Source of the DNA: Gavia stellata
Taxonomy: Eukaryota > Chordata > Aves > Gaviiformes > Gaviidae
NCBI RefSeq assembly: GCF_030936135.1
Contig: NC_082616.1
Coordinates: 12,087,001 to 12,151,000, forward strand
Length of the DNA: 64,000 bases
Direction: 5' to 3'
Shown here: one piece after another, positions 43,501 through 53,000 of the stretch
Layout of the letters: the number at the start of each line of letters is the position of its first letter
Position numbering within the stretch: the stretch's first letter is position 1
Notes under the pieces: generated by a model
The model's database searches: none
The model's input: the letters and a program-made list of their open reading frames with translations, nothing else
Told to the model about the DNA's origin: nothing
Made by a program: the position numbers and the translations under genes

Positions 43501-44430
43501 AGAGAAATACGGCGCCTTTGAACTTCTGGGATCTGTGTGGGAAAGTGCTCCCTCTCCTCTTCACCCGGTGCGGGGAGACAAGCCCCAGCCTCAGGGCAAG
43601 GGCGAGAGGAGGTGACCACAGCTTCTTGCCCCATTTTCTCCTTCTACTCATCATCCTCCTTCCAAAATGCATTTCTGATGGGCCCTTCCCTGCCGAGCAT
43701 CTGCAGTCCAGAGCATCCCTGCGCTCCTCCTCGCCTTCAGTCTAAGATTCATCCCTGCAAACAGAAGAATGATAATTACCTCTTTAACATACAAGAGAAC
43801 ATCAGGTTATTTTCAAACACAGGTTAAAATCTGAACTTTATTACCTAGCTAGCGCCCCTGAGAAGTCCACGCCCGGTGCACATCCATCAGTGCTGCCGTG
43901 TCTCCTCCCACCCCACGGATTCGTATTGCGGTTCGAATCCTTGCTGAAGCGAAAGCACGAGCACACACGCCAAAACACTTATTAATCCTGTTACGGGCTT
44001 TAATGAAGAGCTGAACCATGACATTTTTATTTGTTATGGTTGCTAGGTATGTTGCTACACTCTCTACACCATGCCCCAGATCCCAGTATATTTGTGATAC
44101 CCGAGAGCGCCTACTGGGGAGTTTGTTTAGCCGCTATTGCCAAATCTAGTTATACTTTAAAAAAAAAGAGCCATTCAGGAGCTTCTCAGAAGCGTACCTG
44201 TTTCCCTGACAACGCAAACACACGTGGGGATATTTAAACAGGCAGCTGTACACTGCTCCTGCCGACACAATTTTGTTGAAAAGGGATTTCTGCACCTGCG
44301 CACGGGTGCTACAAGAAAAGCAGGAGCCCAGCTTTTATTCTGGATTTGAAATTCCTTTTTTATTTTTTCGCCCATTGCCTGGGGAGACGGTGCTGAGCTC
44401 TGTGGACACTGGCCCCTGGGCTGCACACCA
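40576..44430. other. Intergenic region downstream of FBLN7
   Basis: GC-rich sequence without a supported gene on either strand. In human the ZC3H8 gene lies between FBLN7 and ZC3H6, but no CCCH zinc-finger or other ZC3H8-like reading is found here. An ATTAAA at 41186 and a T-rich run at about 42318-42341 are the only simple signals. Confidence 0.6.
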
Positions 44431-44780
44431 GACTGAGGTGACTAATTAGCCTTAATTAGCCCTAATGGCCCTCACCAGCCCCACCTGAGGCCACCACCCA
44501 CACCCCTCCCATGCTCCCTGGAACCCTATTTCAGTCCCGGAGCTGCAAGAATGCTGGTCTCCAGTTCAGGTTGGTTTCCTGGCTTGACTTTGGATTTGTG
44601 TGATCATCTGGACCTTGGTTGAGCTTGGCCGTGATCTCCTGCCCTGCTCGTCTTGCTCAGGTACTAGCCTGGTGTGTGAGACTGTGGAGAGGTGGCTCTT
44701 CCTTTGTGGATGTGAAGCTGTGCTTTGCCTCTGCATAAGGAGAAAATGTCCCTCCCAAATGGGAACTGATGTGGGTGGGT
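44430..44780. repeat. Possible dispersed repeat (LTR-like), uncertain
   Basis: A segment with repeated attagcc/ctaatggcc words, then ccaccacccaca and a run of short ctgg/cttgg phrases, in the style of avian LTR or other interspersed repeats. No terminal TG...CA pair, target duplication or primer-binding site was identified. Confidence 0.25.
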
Positions 44781-44904
44781 TTTTTTTTTAATTTTATATT
44801 TTGCTAGGATTGCTGGTACTGGAAAAAGAGAGTCATATGTCCTGAAAAGCCCTGAAAGCCAGGGAGACTAGCCTGTAAAGGAAAATAAGTTGATGTAACT
44901 GACT

Positions 44905-45215
44905 TGGGATTTTTCCAGAAAGTTTTGACAAAGTCCCTCAAAAGACAATGTTAAAAAAAAACCCCATTAAAATGGTCAGAGAACAACAAACAAGCTTCTC
45001 CTGGGGACTGTGAACTGCTGAGAGTCAGCAGAACTGGGGTAGGGAAGAAAGGCCAGCTCTCAGCGTGCGGAGGTCTAGCAGGTGGGATATCTCCATCCTG
45101 GTGGCAGCGTTGCTGTAAACAGACCCATAAAGTTTATGGAAGCAACGATGAGCAATGAGGTGACATTTGCAGCTGATGCTATTTATTTGAGTTGGACAAG
45201 ACCGTCCTGAGGTGA
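44905..45215 (+). mobile_element. Degraded CR1-like LINE fragment (reverse transcriptase region)
   Basis: Broken plus-strand reading with words typical of CR1 ORF2: ttccagaaagttttgacaaa with gtccctca (the FQKAFDKVPH region), atctccatcctgg (the GSILGP region), and SNEVTFAADAI like SEVAKFADDTK. Many frameshifts are present and neither end of the element is preserved. It is an ancient fossil without coding ability. CR1 is the dominant LINE of birds. Confidence 0.5.
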
Positions 45216-46302
45216 AGGTACTGAACGTGGAGGCGCGCGGAGGAGGATGAAATTCACCGAAAGCGCGGAAGAAGGTGCGCGCCGAGAGCTGCCGCCCGGG
45301 ATACTGTGTTACGGAGCAGCGAGACCGCGGGGAGCCCGCGTCGGGCTGTGATCCTGCAAGAGCTGCCGCAGGCGCAGGTCAGGCCTGCCCCAGCCACGGC
45401 ACCAAGTTGAAATTCCTGTAATGTCATTATTAACACAAACATTACAAGTTTGGTGGGTTTTTTCCACTGTTGGCTTCAATAATGCTCTTGGGCGCTCTGT
45501 TGTGTAGCTCTATTAAGGTGTTCTTAATGAGATTTTCAGTTCCTCCTTTTTAATATAATTATTGAAGTGATGCTAACGCTGTATCTTCCTGTGATCTCTT
45601 AGACTTTTGTATAGGTGAGGTTACTGTCTCTCAGCCTCTTTAGTACTGGTTTTTATTGGGCAATAACCCCTTCTCCAGGCAACCAGTTTACTACCCGTGC
45701 AGGCTAACGTGCGGATTTCTCTGGGCCCCTCGTTCAACCCCTTCACGGGGGGGGAGGACGTGTCTGAGGGCCGCCCTGGGGAGGGAAACACTCGTTGTAA
45801 TGAGGAATGTCCCGCTCGGCCTAATGAACCGCCGGGGGCCCGGCCCGGCGCTGGGCGGGGGGTGGCCCGGCCCCCGCCGGGGGGGCGCTCAGGGAAGGGG
45901 GGGCCGCGGGTTACCGCTGAGGCGGGGGTCGGGCTCTCGCGAGGCGGCGCGGGGCGGAAGCCGCCCCTGAGGAGCGCGGGGGAGGGAGCGGCCCGGAAGC
46001 GCCATAACGGGCGAGGTCCGCCATTAGCGGCCGCCATAACGGCCGGCGGGGCGCGCACGTGACGCCAGCCCGCACGCGGCGAGGCGGAGCCCCGCCCCCT
46101 CCCCGCCTTTCGTTCCCCCCGCCCCAGTCGCTGGCGCGCGCGCGCACACGTCGCCGGCGCGGGGCGGCGGGGGAGGGCGTGGCCCGCCGCGCTCGCGCGA
46201 CGTCACGGCGGCGTGACGGGCGGCGCGCCGCTGCCAATGGGCGGCCTGGCCGGCGCCGTGACGCGGGACGCCGCCAGCCAACGGCGGCGCGCGGGGGGCG
46301 GG

Positions 46303-46360
46303 GCGGCGGCGGCGGCGGAGGAGGAGCGTGTTCGCGGGCGGCGGCGGCGGCGGCCAGCGC
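46303..46360. repeat. CGG-rich trinucleotide runs in ZC3H6 promoter
   Basis: Short GGC/CGG tracts on the plus strand. A complementary CCG tract lies at about 46467-46525. Both are interrupted. Confidence 0.7.
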
Positions 46361-46554
46361 GAGGCGACGCCATCGCGGCCCCGACGGGCGCGGAAGACGC
46401 AGTGGTGGCGGCGGCGCGTGCGGGCCGCGGCCGCTGAGCGAGCTGGGGGCAAGCGCCGGGGGTCGCTGCCGCCGCTGCCGCCGTTCTCCTCCGCCGCCGC
46501 TGCCGCCGCCGCCGCCGCTGCCGCCATTTTGTGAGAGTGCCTCGAGCGGGCGCC

Positions 46555-46575
46555 ATGTTTGTAAGGAAGAATTAG
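46555..46575 (+). promoter_or_regulatory. Short upstream ORF in ZC3H6 5' leader
   Basis: An AUG with G at -3 opens a six-codon frame (MFVRKN, stop). It is the only AUG seen between the YY1 site and the main start at 46955. If included in the mRNA it could damp translation. Confidence 0.4.
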
Positions 46576-46954
46576 GGCAGCCATCTCCGGCCACCAGCAC
46601 CTCCCTTCCCCCGTGTGTGTGTCCTCTCGTTCTCCTGTGCCCCGGGCCTGCTCCTCCGAGCCGCCGCCGCTGCTGCCTCCTCCTCCTCCTGCCCGCGCGG
46701 GGCGGCCGGGCTCAGCCTGTGCAGCCTCGCCCTGCACTGAGTGCCCGTTAGTGTCTCACTAAGTAACCGTGAGTGAAACCTTCATCATCTCTCCTCACTG
46801 AGGGACCCGACCCTCCTCCTCACCGAGCCGCCCCCAGAGCGGCTGTGCGCGCCGCCGCCGCCGCCACCTCCTCCTCCTCCCTCCGCACCACGGGCAGCGG
46901 CAGTGTCCTGCCTTCCTCCACCTCCCTCCTCCTCACCACACCACAGCCAGCACA

Positions 46955-47046
46955 ATGGCCTTTGAAAGCCTGTTCTCCAAACCCCCAAACCCAGTTCTTG
47001 ACCCAAACATGCCCGACTCTGACAGGCAACATGCAGGGGACGAAAG
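46955..47046 (+). CDS. ZC3H6: ZC3H6 coding exon 1
   Basis: MAFESLFSKPPNPVLDPN followed by MPDSDRQHAGDE. The second part equals human MTDSEHAGHD. The donor is GAAAG|gtcgag, not a strong one, leaving phase 2. Phase and sequence fit exon 2 exactly. The start could instead be 47009. Confidence 0.82.
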
Positions 47047-50000
47047 GTCGAGTAACATTCTTCTCTCTCTCCGCTTCTCATAATGGTGATACTAGTGGGG
47101 TGATGATGATGCTGATAATGATGATGATGATGATGCTGTCTGTTAATGTGCCTAGGGGGTTAACGATGTTTTTGTGGGGGCAGGTCACCTTCAGGCTGGA
47201 AGACCGGGGCGAGGACTGGGGTGGTGGGGGGGAAATGCAGGGAGGGGAGGGGGGGTGTCACTGAATTAGAAGTGCATTATTAGCAGGGGTTTATTTTCTG
47301 GAATGCATGCGTTTTACATCTTCATTTATTTATTCTGGCTGGGAAGGGGGACTGTTTTCCATTTCTTTCCATAAATTGCACTTTCCAGCGGGTGTCTGTT
47401 GAATGTCACCATTGTTCTTTTTCTCCCTTGCCCTGGCGCTGCTAGTCAGGTAGGAAAGGGTGCTTTGAGGCTTTTTTTTGGTTTTGGTTTTGTTCATACA
47501 AGAATCTCTCACTAGGTCCATATTTAACGTCATTTTCTTGCCAGATTACACCTTACACATTTAACTGGATCTTTTTTTATGCAGATTAAGGTCTGACTGA
47601 CGTTATCTTTGCCACCTCTCAGTCCCCATGCGCAGAAAACCAGAGTCCTGTTCCTGGTGAAAGGACCTCTGTTCCTCCCTCCCTTTCTCTCCTGCAGCTG
47701 CTGGAAATTCAAATCCTTTCTCCAGGCAGCCCTGGCCTTGCTAACTAGTTCCAAAAATACTGTGCCGGGGTGACAGCTACCAGTCCTTCAGTCTACATCT
47801 ACTCAGAGCATTCGTGACACAACTGCAGGAGTTAAAAATGCTGGTTTTCGACAGCTGGGCTTCAGTCTGTCCTCCCCACACAGCTCCGCAACCGTGCTTG
47901 GTACTTGCTTCAGAGGACTGAAAAACACTGGAGGGGGGGGGGAAAAAAAAAAAAAAGGACTTGTGAGCGAACGTAACCGTTCCCTCACTGGAGAAAGAGT
48001 CACTAATTCTGTGTTACAAATTGGGAAGTGGAGGGCCGCAGGAGCTGACTGACTGGTCCAGAAATCGTACTATTGACTTAGTAACAGGTTCAGGGCAGAC
48101 CCCCAGAGCTGCTGATTCTTGTTTTCGCCTTCCTGCTTTAATTGTGAAATACTGTAAGTTGTGTCATGCTGTATGTTCCAAAAAGAGTGCTGTGTAAAAA
48201 GCGAACTGGTAATCCACTGGGATTGCTGAGGATAGGGTGTAACTACTTACTAAAACTGTGCAGCAGTAGCAGGCGAAGTGTTACAGAGTTCCTGGAGTTA
48301 GTAAGTCTGTGACTTTTTACTGTTTCAGGGGTTGAAAATACTTTTGTGTTTTAAAGTCCTCCTTGAGGACAAGCCCAAGTTACTCACTGTTCTGCTGGAA
48401 GCATAGTTTTTCTAACTTGGAGTTACTCATGCGATGTTGACAAGTAGAGTTCCTCTAACCAGCTGTTCTCACCACTACGTCTGTTGTTACGCTGGTAAAT
48501 TATGAAATAGAGTAAATAAGTACTACCTAATAGTCTAATGTACCTTTAATACAAGTTAAATGTAAACATTGCTTTATAACGTTTTAATTTCAGAAGAGCA
48601 GAAGACTTAACAATAAACACATTTACCTGTTAAATAATACTTTTCGTAAACAAGATTTTTATAAAACTTATGCTCCCCTCTGATCCGAGACGTGTATAGT
48701 AAAGTGTATTCTTAATACACCTAGAGCATTGTTAAAAGAAAAAAAAAGCGCCCCAAATATAAGTCTTTATTAGGTGTGCAAATGTAATTCTGTCAAAATG
48801 TAATATTTTAACTTTCTGAAGTTTATAAAGATTTCCCTACCAGCTGGTGACTGGGAAGGCCTAAAGAGAGACAGGGTCCTTCCTGTCCACAGAAAACATG
48901 GTTGACTCGCCAAGGGGAGGGGCAGCACAGCTTTAACGATGAATGATTTTTAGTACTGAATTGGTTTTGTCCAGTCTCCATTGTGGTCTGTTGAAAAGCC
49001 AGTTGTAAGTTCTATAGGAAAAAGGCAAGTACCTGATACACTCGTGTGCTGAGTTACCTTGAATTGGAGTCTCACTGGAGTACTAGTTTGGTATTTTAAC
49101 ATTAACACGTCTAGTTTCAATACGTTTTATCTTGCAATCAGTTTTTTACTAGGACTAGTTTACCATAGGTACAGCCCATAATAGGAAGCTGCTGAAATAA
49201 TTTAACAGATTAGATCAATTCATGCAGCATAAATTAATAGCGTTTCTGTTAACACTTAGTTAGCTTGGTTTTGAAAGGATCCGTAGAATTATACGGAAGT
49301 TGGTTAGTGTTTCTGAGCAGTAGAAAATAGTAAAAAACATCTGTCCACACTTTGAATATTCTAGGTTGGAACATTGTTTTAATCCAAAGTCTTTGTTTTC
49401 TTGGTTTATAGATAGGGCACCTGATTAACTGAGGAAGGTTTCTCATTCTTTAAATATTTTTAGTTAACTCATTGTGGAGACGTTCTCTTTGAAGTATTTG
49501 AGACTTTCTGTAGACACAGATAACAGGTGTCTTTTTAAAGTTTTTCCTGTAAGGTTAGGTTTTATTAAGGATTGCTTGTTACGTAGGTAATCTTTGATAG
49601 GCTAAGAAAGGAAGTCCAAGGCAGGGTGCAGGCAAGCTCAGTTACAGCAATTAAATACGCAATTGTGTGTAAATGTGCAAATTATTGCTCTTTTTCGGAG
49701 GTCAGCAAGGTCTGATTACTTGCGACAGTTTGTGGTTGCTGTTATAATCATCTGCAGGACTGGGTGCTTCATGTTTCTCTTAAACTCCATTCTGTAGTCA
49801 TTGTCCCACCTAGACATCGTGCTGTAGATGAATCTACGTGCCTAAGAGAAGAACTAAACACCTGTCACAAATACAAAAGAATTCAGTCCTCATGCAGACT
49901 TCCATAGACTTTGATTTTCTGACTAATAGTGAGCTTGTGCAGGCAAGAGAAGGACTTGTTTGCTACAGTTGGTTCTGCATTTGGAATCGGTGCCAGATTG

Positions 50001-53000
50001 ACAATTGCCAGGAACTTTAGAAAATAACTTGGAGTTCATTTGTTTTTAAAATCCAAAAGATTAGGTTGGTACTGATACTTTCCGTTGGCTATCTCTGCTT
50101 TACTGTCCTTTAATCTCCAGACTTGGAGATTTCTTATACCATTATCTGCTGTAAAAATAGCAGTGACCTAATGATAGGTCTGAACATTGAGATGCTAACT
50201 CACAGATCACAGAGGTGCAAGTAATGCTTCTGTAGCCAGCATGGTCTTAGGAGTTGCGTTGCAAGTGTAAGTATCAGGCCCCTTCTTACGTGCTCATGGT
50301 GCAATAAAGGAAATTCTGCACTAGAGACAGCTCTCTGAGAGACTCCTGAGTGGCCTGTGCAAAGTTTATGTAGAAAATTGTCCGGATTTTTGCAGAGGAT
50401 GTTTGGAAATGCCACTTCAAAGCTGGGCTTGTCTGTTGCATTTCAGGTTCCTTTTCCCAAGAACCATGCTAACCCTCATTGTACAGTTTTTCATTATGTA
50501 TTTGATGCAATTTTTACAGTTTAAAAGGAAGTTGGTACAGTCACTTTCTTATTCAAGATAAACTGATTTGAGTTTTACGAAGCATAGCTGAAGTGTTTGA
50601 TTATGTGAGTCTGCCCACGTCTAGCTGTGGTGCTGCTCTTCCAAAGGCTCTCTGTCGCCAGCCGTGTGTGCCGGGTGTATGTCCAGATGAGCCAGGCGAA
50701 TAGCGACTCCACCCCGCCACCCCTTTGTTTTAATTTTATTTTCCCAGTTTCCTCTTCCAGCTGTCTTGGGAATTGCCTGCTCCCTTTCAGTGTACCAGTT
50801 TTGCACTCCTGTCCTCGGCGAGCGTGATTTACACTCTGCTGCTCTAACAGGTCTGTCTGGTTCACCGTAATGGAGACCTGCTCTGCTGAATTACAGCCGG
50901 TGGCAAGTAAAGGGAAAAATGCAAGTGGGGGGTTGTAACCAAGACGAGTAACAGCAAATTGGAATCTGTATTATATACCTTAGTTGTACGTTTTCTCTGT
51001 CACTGCTTAGCCAACATTATATTGCAAGCGGCTTTGCTTGCATCTTGTCTCGATCCTCATGGCTCCTCAGCTCCGTGACGCACCATGGCATTACAGATCA
51101 GGGAAGCATTTGTGGAGCAGAAGGACTGAAGGACTCTTCTAATCCGCAGCTGCTATTGTCCAGCCTGACAGCTCTCCCAGTCTCCCTTGCCATAAGGCTT
51201 CCATCTATCTTTGGTTAAACTTGACGACTTAAATGTGTCTCTTTTATTCTGCCTGGTGCTTTAATGCCCTCTGTCCACATGTGCATAGTTTGGTTTGAAA
51301 ATGTTTACTGATAGCTTGTTTTAGAGATTTTTTTTTTTTTTTCAGTAATAGTTAACGACCGGAGAGTGTGTTCATGTTAAGTTGAAGTTGTTTGTGATCA
51401 CTGAATGCAGCTCTGTAGTGATTTATTGTTTTCGATCATGATTTCAAAACTTGCTTTGACATTAGGAAACTAGGAAGTGAAGAGATAATCCCTCCCAAAT
51501 ATGCCCTGTGGGCAAACAAGGCCTGCTTGCCATCCAGCAAACATTGCAGGAGTGGCAAAACCGCAGCTGGCTGACGTAGCTGTTACTCCTCATCCTCCTG
51601 GGGAGGAGGAGCTGGCCTGTGTGAATTTCTGTAATTTCTTCTACAGTAATAAACCTTAGAGACTGGAGATGGTTAGGCGGCAGGGTGAGAAGGTGGGCTT
51701 TCCAAAAGTTGCTCGTTGGCCTCCAGTACCACCACGGGAAGCTATTTTTTGGGGTGCCTCACTGCTGTCTTTCTCACTTCCTTCCCCTGTTATATAGGAA
51801 CACAGTATCTGTTAAAGCCAGCCCTTGGGATGAAAGCAAAATAGAGGTTAAAAACCCCCAAACAATCTGGTCTAACTTTTCATGATGCAATTTCACTGCC
51901 TGGCTGTAGACGAACTTCACGTTTGCAGAGTGGTCAAAACTATTGGGCAGATGAAAAATGCTGTTAAGAGACCTGCATAATGTCGAAGAAGCCGGTGCTG
52001 ATTCTCGGTGGACATTGGCTTGTTGTGCTAACTGCAACAGCACCTTCTAGTTTTGTACTTCTTTTCCCTATGCATTAATAAATTCTGTAGTGTAGAACCG
52101 TGCTAGGACAAATTCATTTTGTGAATTTTAGCCCTCTAAGATCTTACTTTCGACATGTCATTTTCATGTCATCGAGTTGCATCAGAGTTATTGTGCTCTT
52201 CATAACTTCATAAAACCAAAATCTTCCCTGTTGCGAGTATTGCGGTTTCATTGGATGCTGGTGAACGGGACAGAAAGTAAGTGTGTAATGATGAGAAGCG
52301 ATAGCTGTGTGCGTCTGTGCAGTCACGAGTGCTGCATAGCACTGTGTTTTTCTACATGCATTAGGCGTGGAAAATATGTGCAAGGAGGGTTATTTGAAGC
52401 AGGAGGAGTGTATGAGGAGCTAGAATAGAGGGGCCGAAGGAGAAATCTAGTTTGGGATACTAAGGAAAACATGCCCAAAGGAAATGAAGGAGAAGAAATA
52501 CCTGGGAGGGGTGTAAGGCTTTTTTACTAAAGGAGTCTTGACCCGTGTCAAAACCACTCAGGTAGTTTCCCATCAGTTTAAGCTCTCTCCCCTGCATTAT
52601 ATGTCCTTATCACAGGTATTGAGCTCAGCAGAACAGCTGTATGGTGCTGTTACCAGCCCCTGTAAATTAAGGGCTGTTAACATACTGTTTCTACGTGAGA
52701 AGATGAGTTTTTGGACATCCTGCATATTTTCTGATAACTTACCTCTTCTAGAACTAATCACAGAACAAAGAGGTTAAGGTTTAACAATGCACTCACTTTA
52801 GGACGAAATAGATTTGATTTTATTTTTGGACAGTAATATTCAGTTATCAGAAATTAGTAGCTTCTTAAAAGTAATTATTTGATGGGTTAGAGTGCTGCTC
52901 AAGTATAAAGTTTGCATCCTTGTTACTGTGTCCCTTCTCTACAGCAAATCTCTGTGCACAAGAAGTAAAAGGGAGACGTTTACAGCCTTTAATTTTTATC

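Larger units (their letters stand above)
45720..46760. promoter_or_regulatory. ZC3H6: CpG island and promoter of ZC3H6
   Basis: A large CpG island. Sites seen: palindromic TCTCGCGAGG at 45935-45944 (BANP-type), CACGTG at 46056-46061, a CRE-like GACGTCAC at 46199-46206, CCAAT at 46234-46238, and a YY1-type GCCGCCATTTTGT at 46520-46532. This combination is typical of housekeeping promoters. The start of transcription is likely near or just upstream of the YY1 site. Confidence 0.75.

Noticed and set aside
43930-43940. GGTTCGAATCC, identical to a tRNA B box
   Set aside because: The flanks do not pair into a T stem beyond two G-C pairs and no A box lies at the right distance upstream, so no tRNA or tRNA-derived element is called.
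45911-46751. Long Arg/Ala/Pro-rich frames on both strands of the ZC3H6 CpG island
   Set aside because: Typical stop-poor readings of CpG islands in all frames. They do not join any exon and show no conserved sequence.
47009-47046. Downstream AUG as the sole start of ZC3H6
   Set aside because: It matches the human annotated start, but the in-frame AUG at 46955 is earlier and in better context, and the intervening residues resemble ZC3H8. It is kept only as an alternative.
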